Source: Fonticula-like sp. SCN 57-25 (Eukaryota > Nucleariida > Rotosphaerida). Taken from it: a DNA stretch of 24,260 nucleotides. The notes beneath the pieces were generated by a model. The model did not search any database. It was not told where the DNA came from and was given only the letters and a program-made list of their open reading frames with translations. A program made the position numbers and the translations under genes. Below, one piece after another: positions 1-8,319 of this stretch (positions within the stretch are counted from its first letter, which is position 1; the number at the start of each line of letters is the position of its first letter). The stretch spans positions 1-24,260 of the forward strand of contig MEDX01000064.1 in the NCBI GenBank assembly GCA_001724245.1, in the 5' to 3' direction.

Positions 1-39
1 CACATTGGCGCGTGGGCAGTGTCAGCAGCGTCGGTGGGC

Positions 40-1640
40 ATGTCGGCGGTGGATCCGCCTCTCCGCGTCGATCGCGTCTCGAGCGTGCGCCGCCTCGCCC
101 TCTCTCCCTTTTATTTCTTTTAGTTAACACTTTTGATATATATAGCGCTCGGCCTTTGTGGCGCGCCGCTCGCGTCTCGATCGCGAGCACATTGATGAGC
201 AGCGCCTCGAGTTTAGCGGCTTCTTCAATCTCTTCTTTTGCGGCCTCGTCTACTATGTCGTCGTGACGCTCGCTCCCTACTTTCGTGCAGGCACACTCGC
301 CGAATTCAAGTATGCCTTGTTCTTTTCTCTTTGTTATCCGCATGCTAAACTCGCATTGCATCAGCCTGCTTCAGTTAATGAGCCGCGATCTGTTTGCCCT
401 CGGCGTGTGCGATCTCGTGCTCGTCCTGTACACCTTTACCTCCTACGCGCTCGTCTGCTACCAAGTCTCGGTCGGCCACGTCTCTCGCGGCCTCATCGTG
501 ATGCAGCATCTGCTGCAATGCGGCCTCTTTGCTTTAAGCGCCTTTTTCGTCTTTCAGCGCGACTGGCCGTGGCCGCAGTCTGGCTCGCTGAGCCTCCACA
601 CGATCGTCCTCTTTATGAAGATGCACTCTTACAGCCGCACGAACCAGGAGCTTTTTGCTGACAAGCACCCGCTCTACCCCAACAATGTCTCGCTCGCCAA
701 CTTTATCGACTTTTTGCTCGTCCCGACGCTCGTCTACGAGCCCTCGTACCCCCGCACCGACCGCGTTCGCTTTGGCTACCTTATCGAAAAAGCCATTTGC
801 TTCATTGGCGCCGCAACGCTTCTCTACCTCGACATCACGCACTACATGTACCCCGTCTTTGACGCGCTCGCGACCACCTCCTTTGTCGAGAGCATTGTGC
901 TGCTCGTCTTCCCCTTCACGCTCGCCTACCTCCTCATCTTCTACCTCATTTTCGAGTGCGTCACCAACTTTATGGCCGAAGCCACGTGCTTTGCCGACCG
1001 CGAATTCTACGAAGACTGGTGGAACTGCACCAACTTTGACGAGTTTTCGCGCCGCTGGAACAAGCCGGTGCACGCGTGGCTGCTGCGCCACGTGTACCTC
1101 GAGTCAATTCGCTCGTACCGTGTCAGCAAAACAAACGCGACGGTCGCCACATTTGTCTTTTCAATGCTGCTGCACGAGCTCGCGCTGACAGTCACGGGAA
1201 GGCGGTTTAGGCCGTACATTTTTGCGCTCGCCATGGTGCAGCTGCTCGTCATTCCGCTGCTCAGGCACCCGCTGTTCAAGGGAAGGCGGCTCGGAAATGT
1301 CTTCTTTTGGCTCGGGATTCTGTGGGGATTTCCAATGCTGGCGGTGCTCTACGCAAGGGAGAATTATAATTTGCCGCCGCCGGACGCGACAGTCGTCATT
1401 TACGCGGGCGTTGTGATTGGCGCGTTTGTCTTGTTTGCCGTCGGCGCGCGAGTGTCATTTGCATATGCGACAAGGCGCAGTGGCGAAAAGCAAGAAAAGG
1501 AGGAAAAGGAAGAGGAAAAGGAGACTAAGGAGGAAAAGGAGGAAAAGGAGGAAAAGGCGGCGGAAAAGGTGGAAAAGACGGAAAGGGAGGTAAGGGCGAT
1601 CAGGAGATCGTCGAGAAAGTTGACGAAACGAGACCTTTAA
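40..1640 (+). CDS. Sterol O-acyltransferase, ARE/SOAT type (MBOAT family)
   Basis: The product should esterify sterols with fatty acyl-CoA in the ER membrane. The proposed model joins 40-84, 146-309 and 365-1640 (494 residues). Intron 85-145 starts GTGCGC and ends ATATATAG; intron 310-364 starts GTATGC and ends CAG. Both keep the frame and contain a CTAAA- or TTAAC-like branch site. The family signature FYEDWWN lies at residues 284-290, and the expected catalytic histidine is H340 in LLHEL, within a hydrophobic segment. The stretch PVHAWLLRHVY followed by GNVFFWLGI resembles yeast Are1/Are2 more than DGAT1. Several hydrophobic segments fit a multispanning membrane protein. The tail (about residues 444-494) is Lys/Glu-rich and ends KRDL, which resembles a dibasic ER-retrieval signal (inference). 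The first exon is the weakest part: the frame is open to base 1, so the true start could lie upstream. Sterol versus diacylglycerol substrate is inferred from similarity. Confidence 0.85.
1484..1590 (+). repeat. GGAAAA-type purine microsatellite inside the acyltransferase tail
   Basis: Imperfect repeats of GGAAAA/GGAGGAAAA run through the last part of the acyltransferase coding region and encode alternating Lys/Glu blocks (EKEEKEE-like). The strand is almost pure purine. Such tracts change length easily, so the tail length probably varies between strains. Confidence 0.8.
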
Positions 1641-1813
1641 TGACAATTTTCTCCATTTTTATCATAATTTTGTGATATTTATTTGTATCCGATATCAATA
1701 CCTACCACTCAATATACTGAATATTACTTAAATTTGGTCTTTGAATACTAAATACTTTTTTTTATTACCGAAATACTTCTATAAAACCAAAAGCACTTCT
1801 ACAACAAGAACAC
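1641..1813. other. AT-rich spacer between two convergent gene ends
   Basis: This 173-bp stretch separates the stop codons of the acyltransferase (+) and S1P lyase (-). It is strongly AT-rich and contains T runs and two copies of AAATACTT. It presumably holds both 3' untranslated regions and poly(A) sites. I see no gene in it. Confidence 0.7.
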
Positions 1814-3484
1814 TTACGCAATGTAGAGCGCATCGACAAACGTCCTGGCAATCTCATCGACAACGGACCTATCCGGAATCGCCGCGGCCATTCCGTACAT
1901 TGCGCCGCTTCCCTCCGCCTTCTTGCCCGGGTTCTTCATGATATCCGCGACGATATCCCTGACGTCCTGGAGGAAATCCTTGACCGGGTCGACGCCCTTG
2001 ACCGCCTCCTTGGAGTGCAGGTACGTGCAGCAGATGTGCATGCTGGCCGGGTACTGCAGCGTGTTGAGGTTCCACCCGCGGTGCGTGAGCTCGCCGCTGA
2101 GCCTGTAGATATCAAACGTCTTGCTGCCAAAACCGACGACGGAGCCCTGCGGGTCGCCGTACACAAACACGCCGTCAATCTGCTTGAGGCCAGCGACGAT
2201 CTCGCGCGCGGCAGAGACGATGGCGCGCGTGCTCTTGATGTAGCCGTCCTCGCCCATGTACATGAGCGTCGCCCAGCAGCCGGCGAGGAGGACGCCGGGG
2301 CGGCTGCCGGCAATCGTAGGGCTCGCGTAGATGCCGCCGGTCCAGTCCTCGGCAACAAAGTACTGGTAGCGGCGGAGCGCGCGGCTCGAGTACATGATGA
2401 CGGACGAGCCCTTGGGGGCAAAGCCGTACTTGTGCGTGTCGCACGAGATGGACGTGACGCCGGGCACCCTAAAGTCAAAGGGCGCGATCGGGAAGCCGGC
2501 CTTTTCCATGAACGGCACGATAAAGCCGCCGAGGCAGCAGTCGACGTGGAGGCCAATGTTGTTCTTCTTGGCGATGGCGCCGAGCGTCTCAATGTCGTCA
2601 ATGATGCCGTGCGGGAAGTTGTAGGCGCTGCCGACGATCGCGATCGTGTTGCGGTTGACGAGGCGGCGAAGCGCGGCAATGTCGACCTTGCGCGTCACTT
2701 CGTCAACGTCCACGTGGTAAAGCTTGATGTTAAAGTAGCCGCAGGCCTTGTCAAAGGCGGCGTGGGCGGTCACGGGGATCACGAGCTCGGGCTCGGTGAT
2801 GCCCTTGACTTCGAGGGCCCAGTCGCGGTAGGCCTTGACGGCCATCAGGATACTCTCAGTGCCGCCGCTCGTCGTCGTGCCGCACGCGTCGGCACCGCCA
2901 TTGTACATGCGCACCACCATCGCCACAATCTCGGCATCCATGCGGCGAAGGCCGGGGAAGAGATCGGGGTGAAGGGGGTTGGTCCACGCAAAGCGCTCGT
3001 AGACGTACGTCGTGAGGCGGGTCAGCTCCTCGCCGCCCCAGTAGACGGCGCCGGACACGCGGCCCTTGTTCACGTCGATCTTGGTCGGCGCGAGAGCAAG
3101 GCGATCAACCTCGGACTTGACCTCGTCCTCGGTCATGCCGGTGGCGGGGAGCGCGAAATTGCGGCGCTCGCCCTCCTTGATCTGGGAAACATCCTTCTCG
3201 ATGCTGGCCTTGACCTTGCTCATCTCCTTTTCAACGAGCGAGGCGACGAAGGGAAGGCGGCGGAGATACTTGAGCGTAATCGTCAGGGCCTGGCGGCGAA
3301 GGCGGCGGAGCACCGTCATGAGGCCATGGTCATAGACATCAAGAACAGCGCCAGACAAAACGCGGATCAAAACATAAACGAAAATGGCGTTCTTCAGAAG
3401 GAGAACGCGCGGGGTCGGCGAGTTAAGAGCGCTGTCGACGAGGCCCGAAAGGCCGCCGGCAAGCGTGCTGAGTGACGGCGCCAT
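1814..3484 (-). CDS. SGPL1: Sphingosine-1-phosphate lyase
   Basis: This PLP enzyme splits sphingosine-1-phosphate into a fatty aldehyde and phosphoethanolamine at the ER, the exit step of sphingolipid breakdown. It is a single exon of 556 residues; the human enzyme has 568. A membrane anchor is visible at about residues 27-51. The PLP lysine is K352 in SCDTHKYGFAPKGSS. Cofactor contacts include TSGGTES (205-211) and the aspartate of LHVDCCLGGF (D315). GGIYASPTIAGSRPG follows the active site, as in the human protein. The reading frame stays open for 12 more codons upstream, but only with a GTG; the first ATG is at 3484. The upstream side carries TCACGTGA and CCAAT-like elements. Identification is firm. 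Confidence 0.96.
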   Translation of the reverse strand: MAPSLSTLAGGLSGLVDSALNSPTPRVLLLKNAIFVYVLIRVLSGAVLDVYDHGLMTVLRRLRRQALTITLKYLRRLPFVASLVEKEMSKVKASIEKDVSQIKEGERRNFALPATGMTEDEVKSEVDRLALAPTKIDVNKGRVSGAVYWGGEELTRLTTYVYERFAWTNPLHPDLFPGLRRMDAEIVAMVVRMYNGGADACGTTTSGGTESILMAVKAYRDWALEVKGITEPELVIPVTAHAAFDKACGYFNIKLYHVDVDEVTRKVDIAALRRLVNRNTIAIVGSAYNFPHGIIDDIETLGAIAKKNNIGLHVDCCLGGFIVPFMEKAGFPIAPFDFRVPGVTSISCDTHKYGFAPKGSSVIMYSSRALRRYQYFVAEDWTGGIYASPTIAGSRPGVLLAGCWATLMYMGEDGYIKSTRAIVSAAREIVAGLKQIDGVFVYGDPQGSVVGFGSKTFDIYRLSGELTHRGWNLNTLQYPASMHICCTYLHSKEAVKGVDPVKDFLQDVRDIVADIMKNPGKKAEGSGAMYGMAAAIPDRSVVDEIARTFVDALYIA

Positions 3485-3900
3485 GCTCGCGTGGACTTCA
3501 GGAGCAGAAGAGGGGGACACGAGAGTAAGCTGATCACGTGACGTGTGATGATGAATGTCGTGTCGAGGCTCGATGGCGGGAGGGTGCCCGCTCGGCGCTG
3601 ATTGGTCGAAATTTCCCGCGTAATTTTGGTAAGGGTTTCAAAAGTCGGGCCACAGTGGAGTGCATCGATTCATGTTGACGTAAAAAGCCTTTTCCAATAG
3701 TAAGTGGACAATTTGACGTCAGCAGAAAAAGATTCATCGCAGTCAACTACCATATTTCAGCTGATTTTTCAGTCATTGTTTTGTTTGTCCTTTTCAACCC
3801 GACCTTTTAGCATGCAATGAAGAAAACACTTTTTTTGCCCATTGAACTACATTACCTGATGTTTATTCCTTCGCTTCCAATCAATTAAAATTCCGATACT
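3485..3900. promoter_or_regulatory. S1P lyase upstream region and PCCA 3' end
   Basis: This 416-bp spacer lies between two minus-strand genes. Next to the lyase start is TCACGTGA (3534-3541), running into a second TGACGTG. An inverted CCAAT-type element, GATTGGTC, is at 3600-3607. A perfect cAMP-response-like palindrome, TGACGTCA, is at 3714-3721. The distal part (about 3740-3900) is AT-rich and probably holds the PCCA 3' untranslated region. No coding potential was found. The motifs are seen; their use is inferred. Confidence 0.55.
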
Positions 3901-6042
3901 CTACTTCTTAGCCGCGGGGGCCGCCTCCTTTTCAAACTCGATGAGGACCTGGTCGGCGGCGACGCTCTCGCCGGCCTTGAGGTTGACGCTCTTGACGACG
4001 CCGAGCTTCTGCGCCCTGAGCACGTTCTGCATCTTCATGGCCTCGACGACGGCGATCTCCTGGCCCTCGACGACGCGGTCGCCCTTCTTGACGGCGACCG
4101 AGACGACGGTGCCGGGCATGGGCGCGATGATGACGTTGGAGAGGTCCTCCTTGGGCTTCTCCTTCATGTGCTTGGCGAGCGCGGCGGCGCGCTCGTCCAG
4201 CACCTTGATGTCAAAGCGGGTGCCGCAGTGCACGAGGCGGAAGCCGAGCGGAAGCGGGTCGAGGAACTGGAGGATGGACTCGCGGCCGTCAACGTGCGAC
4301 TCGATGAGGGGCGAGTTGACCGGCCAGTCGGCGGCGACGTTGACCGTCTTGCCGTCCACGGTGACAGCGACGCCGTCAAACGAGCGCTCAATGCCAACGG
4401 TAAACGTGCCAACGTTCTGGATCGTCATCTCGGCCTTGATCTCGTCCTGAGGCATAAACGACTCGATGACGCTGGCGGCGCGCCACTCGACGTTCTGCTC
4501 GTAGCGGCGCGCGTACACGTACGCGGCGGTCGCAATAAGCGTCTCCTTCTCCTCGTCGTTCAGCTGAACGCCCTTGAAGCCGTCGGGGTACTCCTCCGGA
4601 AGGTACTTTGTGCTCAGCTTGCCGGCAGCAAAGCGGGGGGCGGTGAGAACGTCGCGCAGAAGCGGGATGTTGTGCGTGACGCCCTTGATGACGTACTCGT
4701 CGAGCGCGCGCACCATGCGCAGGCGCGCCTCCTCGCGCGTCGCGCCGTGCGTGACGAGCTTGGAAATCATCGGGTCATAGTACACGCTAATCTCCGAGCC
4801 CTCGACGATGCCAGAGTCGATGCGCACGTCGGCGCCACCGCGCGGCTCAATGTACGTCGAGAGGCGGCCGATCGAAGGCAGGTACTTGACGGGGTCCTCG
4901 GCGTACACGCGCGTCTCAAAGGCCCAGCCGTTGATGCCAATGTCCTTCTGCTGGAGCGGGAGGTGGCGGCCGGCGGCCACATTGAACATGTGCTCGACAA
5001 TGTCGACGCCAGTGATGTACTCGGTGATCGGGTGCTCCACCTGAAGGCGAGTGTTCATCTCCAAAAAGTAAAAGTTGCGCTCGGGGTCAACGAGGAACTC
5101 GCAGGTGCCCGCAGAGTCGTACTTGACGGCCTTGGCAAGGGCAACCGCCTGGGCGCCCATAGCCGCGCGCGTCTTCTCGTCGAGGTGGACGGACGGCGCC
5201 TCCTCAACGACCTTCTGGTTGCGGCGCTGGATGCTGCACTCGCGCTCATTCAGGTACACGGTGTTGCCATGCTTGTCGCCGAGCACCTGGATCTCAATGT
5301 GGCGCGGGTTGTCAATGAACTTTTCCACGAGAAGGCGGTCGTCGCCAAAGCTCGACTTGGCCTCGGCCTTGGAGAGGCGGTAGGCGTCAATGAGCTCCTC
5401 GTCGTTCCAGGCAATACGCATGCCCTTGCCACCACCGCCGCTGCTGGCCTTCACCATCACGGGGTACTTGATCTCATGCGCGATCTGCCTCGCGTGATCA
5501 AGATCATGAACCTCACCCTTGAAACCGGGGATGGTGTGCACGCCGGCAGCCGCAGCGAGCTTCTTGCTCTCGAGCTTGTCACCCAAGTGCGAGATCGAGT
5601 ACGAGTTGGGGCCGACAAAAGCGACACCGAGCTCCTCAAGGGCCTTGGCAAAGTCGGCCTTCTCGGACAGGAAGCCGTAGCCGGGATGCACGGCCTGCGC
5701 GCCAGTCTCGCGTACAGCGCGGAGAACATTGTCGACGCGGAGGTAGCTTTCGCTCGTCGGCGGCGGGCCAACGCAGTACGCCTCGTCAGCCATCTTGACG
5801 TGCATGGCATTCTCGTCAGCAGTACTGTACACGGCCACCGTCTTCATGCCCATGCGCTTGGCGGTGCGCATCACGCGGACGGCAATCTCGCCGCGGTTGG
5901 CAACAAGGATCTTTTCAAACGGGGGAGTGTCATAGGCCAGCGTAGACGAGTAAAGACGAGCCGGCGCGGCAAAGCGGCCGAGCAGACCGCGCGAGGCCGC
6001 AGACGCGAGCCCAGCGTGGCGAAGAGCGACCGAGTGCGACAT
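3901..6042 (-). CDS. PCCA: Propionyl-CoA carboxylase alpha chain, mitochondrial (biotin carboxylase subunit)
   Basis: This subunit carboxylates biotin with ATP and bicarbonate and carries the biotin that the beta subunit uses to turn propionyl-CoA into methylmalonyl-CoA. It is a single exon of 713 residues (human 728). Residues 1 to about 35 are rich in Arg/Ser/Ala without acids, a typical mitochondrial presequence. The biotin carboxylase domain starts at about residue 42 (KILVANRGEIAVR). It has the ATP-grasp glycine loop (about 202-209, GGGGKGMR) and the metal/ATP site EMNTRLQVEHPITE (about 325-338). The C-terminal carrier domain has VEAMKM, with biotinyl lysine K670. 3-Methylcrotonyl-CoA carboxylase alpha is a close alternative, but the divergent PCC beta neighbour argues for PCC. 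The start chosen is the ATG at 6042; the frame continues upstream without another ATG. Confidence 0.95.
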   Translation of the reverse strand: MSHSVALRHAGLASAASRGLLGRFAAPARLYSSTLAYDTPPFEKILVANRGEIAVRVMRTAKRMGMKTVAVYSTADENAMHVKMADEAYCVGPPPTSESYLRVDNVLRAVRETGAQAVHPGYGFLSEKADFAKALEELGVAFVGPNSYSISHLGDKLESKKLAAAAGVHTIPGFKGEVHDLDHARQIAHEIKYPVMVKASSGGGGKGMRIAWNDEELIDAYRLSKAEAKSSFGDDRLLVEKFIDNPRHIEIQVLGDKHGNTVYLNERECSIQRRNQKVVEEAPSVHLDEKTRAAMGAQAVALAKAVKYDSAGTCEFLVDPERNFYFLEMNTRLQVEHPITEYITGVDIVEHMFNVAAGRHLPLQQKDIGINGWAFETRVYAEDPVKYLPSIGRLSTYIEPRGGADVRIDSGIVEGSEISVYYDPMISKLVTHGATREEARLRMVRALDEYVIKGVTHNIPLLRDVLTAPRFAAGKLSTKYLPEEYPDGFKGVQLNDEEKETLIATAAYVYARRYEQNVEWRAASVIESFMPQDEIKAEMTIQNVGTFTVGIERSFDGVAVTVDGKTVNVAADWPVNSPLIESHVDGRESILQFLDPLPLGFRLVHCGTRFDIKVLDERAAALAKHMKEKPKEDLSNVIIAPMPGTVVSVAVKKGDRVVEGQEIAVVEAMKMQNVLRAQKLGVVKSVNLKAGESVAADQVLIEFEKEAAPAAKK

Positions 6043-6255
6043 GATCGGCACCGGTCCAACGGATCCTCTTTTGGCCGCCCGCTTGGTCGTGCGAAAAAAA
6101 GAAATCAATTCGTAATTCGACACGTGACGCCGATTTTACTGGCCAACCACGTGCACGGTGAGCATGAATCTCACGTGACTTTCGAATTGCCAGCCAATCG
6201 GCTGGTCGGACCGACCTTTTTCCACGTCTTTTTGTTGTTGGGCACCACCCTCGAG
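6043..6255. promoter_or_regulatory. Bidirectional PCCA/PCCB promoter
   Basis: Only 213 bp separate the two start codons. Three CACGTG palindromes occur within 57 bp, at 6121-6126, 6148-6153 and 6172-6177 (the last as TCACGTGA). Next to them is a CCAAT box (6194-6198) inside the dyad CCAGCC-aatc-GGCTGG (6190-6205), followed by GGTCGG-a-CCGACC (6204-6216). Two subunits needed in equal amounts read outwards from this block. The elements are seen; co-regulation is inferred. Confidence 0.7.
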
Positions 6256-8153
6256 ATGCTGCGCCTTGCTGCGAGCCGGTTTGCGCGCCCCGCGGTCGCG
6301 GCCGTTGTGGCGCGTGGCGCCGTTCAGGGGAGCGTCGTCGCGTCGACCGCCAACGTGTCTCGCTACGCCGTGGTCGGCGGGCTGAGCGTGCGTCTTTTTC
6401 ATAGAGGTCCTTTTTTGACGGAGACTTACCCACATGCCGCTAGTCTGTGCTTGAGCGCATTGATGAGCGCCGCGAGAAGGCTCTTCTCGGTGGCGGCGTC
6501 AAGCGTATTGAGGCCCAGCACAAGCGCGTACGGTTTTTACTCTGTTCATCTATACCCTCTAACGCCTGTTGATAGGGTCGCTTGACTGCGCGCGAGCGCC
6601 TCTCCCTCCTGCTCGATCCCAACTCTTTCCGCGAGTATGATCAGTTTGTTGTTCACTCGTGCAGCTCGTTTGGGATGGAGAATGAGAAGCACCCCGGCGA
6701 CGGTGTTGTGACCGGCTACGGCACGATCAACGGCCGCCTTGTGTTTGTGTTCTCCCAGGATTTCACCGTGTTTGGCGGCAGTCTGTCCAAGATGTACGCC
6801 CAGAAGATCTGCAAGATCATGGACAAGGCGATGCTTGTTGGCGCGCCCGTCCTCGGCCTCAACGACTCTGGCGGTGCTCGTATCCAGGAGGGTGTCGACT
6901 CTCTTGCCGGCTACGCCGACATTTTCCAGCGCAATGTGCTTGCCAGCGGCGTGATCCCCCAGATCTCGCTCATCATGGGCCCGTGCGCCGGTGGTGCTGT
7001 GTACTCGCCTGCCATCACCGACTTTACCTTCATGGTCCGCGACTCTTCGTACATGTTTGTGACTGGCCCCAACGTCGTCAAGACGGTGACGAATGAGGAC
7101 GTGACGCAGGAGGAGCTTGGCGGTGCCAAGACGCACACGAGCAAGTCGGGTGTCGCCGCGCTCAGCTTTGACAATGATATCGAGGCGCTCGCCAGGCTGC
7201 GCGACTTTGTCGACTTTTTGCCGCTCTCCAACCGCGAGGCGCCGCCGGTGAAGCACACTGACGACCCGAGCGACCGCGAGGTCACTGCGCTCAACACCGT
7301 CGTGCCCTCGGACACGACAAAGGCGTACGACATGACCGACGTCGTCAAGAAGATTGCCGACGACGGCATCTTTTACGAGGTCATGCCCGACTATGCCAAG
7401 AACATTGTCATCGGCTTTGTCCGCATGGCCGGCAGGACGGTCGCCGTCGTCGGTAACCAGCCGACGCAGGCGTCCGGCTGCCTCGACATCAACGCCTCGG
7501 TCAAGGCGGCCCGGTGGGTCCGCTTCTGCGACGCGTTCAATATCCCGATCCTCACCTTTGTCGACGTGCCCGGCTTCCTCCCCGGTGTCAACCAGGAGCA
7601 CCAGGGTGTACGTGCTGTGGAAATACATGTCTGGTCATGCGTGTTTTTGTGATACTTTTGTGCGCGTGTTTGTTGTGAGACTTTCGTGGCGTTGAGCTTG
7701 TTTTTCGTGAAACGTTTTTAATTATCGTTGCTGATTTTGCGTCTGTAGATCATTCGCCACGGTGCCAAGCTCTTGTACGCGTACGCCGAGGCGACCGTCC
7801 CCAAGATCACTGTGATTACGCGCAAGGCGTACGGTGGCGCCTACGACGTGATGAGCAGCAAGCACCTCCGCGGTGACAGCAACTACGCGTGGCCGTCGGC
7901 CGAGATTGCCGTGATGGGCGCCAAGGGTGCCGTCGAGATCATTTTCCGCAACCAGACGCCCGAGGAGATGGCCGAGAGCGAGAAGGAGTACAAGGAGAAG
8001 TTTGCCAACCCCTTCGAGGCCGCCGAGAAGGGCTTCATCGACGAGGTGATCGAGCCCGCCACCACGCGCAGGCGCATCATCGAGGACCTTGAGATGCTCG
8101 AGAGCAAAAAGTTGACCAACCCCACAAAGAAGCACGGAAACATTCCGCTCTAA
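6256..8153 (+). CDS. PCCB: Propionyl-CoA carboxylase beta chain, mitochondrial (carboxyltransferase subunit)
   Basis: This subunit moves the carboxyl group from biotin on the alpha chain to propionyl-CoA in the mitochondrial matrix. Four exons, 6256-6387, 6444-6527, 6576-7607 and 7749-8153, give 550 residues (human 539). Introns start GTGCGT, GTACGG and GTACGT, all end TAG, and all lie in phase 0. The junctions restore family sequence: [18 protein letters not shown], then EAQHKR joined to [14 protein letters not shown], and HQG joined to [19 protein letters not shown]. Residues 1-44 form an Arg/Ala/Val-rich mitochondrial presequence. The two oxyanion-hole glycine motifs are GPCAGG (207-212) and AYGGAY (443-448). 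The protein ends KKHGNIPL, like the human one. A candidate poly(A) signal AATAAA is at 8215-8220. Very secure, and the intron positions are reliable because the protein is so conserved. Confidence 0.97.
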
Positions 8154-8319
8154 AGAGTCGGGAAAGATGTGATTCCGCGATACTATAATGCCCTCTTGCT
8201 CTCTAAACAAGATAAATAAACCGCAATACATAATCGTGACAATAATGACGCATAAAGAATATATTTATATTGGGCTTACTAAAACAAGTTGCAATGCTAT
8301 TGGATATACACTATAGAGC
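8154..8319. other. Spacer between convergent PCCB and WD40/SAM genes
   Basis: These 166 bp hold both 3' ends. AATAAA at 8215-8220 suits PCCB, 62 nt after its stop codon. The right half is AT-rich (ATATATTTATATT) and may serve the minus-strand gene. No gene was seen. Confidence 0.6.

Noticed and set aside
2015-3475. A 486-codon open frame opposite S1P lyase
   Set aside because: Antisense shadow of a firmly identified gene; no ATG start with family similarity.
3485-3520. N-terminal extension of S1P lyase from a GTG at 3520
   Set aside because: Eukaryotic genes rarely start at GTG; the in-frame ATG at 3484 gives a family-length protein.
4168-6585. An 805-codon open frame on the plus strand opposite PCCA
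   Set aside because: It is the antisense shadow of PCCA, caused by GC-rich third positions. Its composition (Val/Asp/Arg/His-rich) matches no family. Its last part overlaps PCCB exon 1, which has its own ATG.
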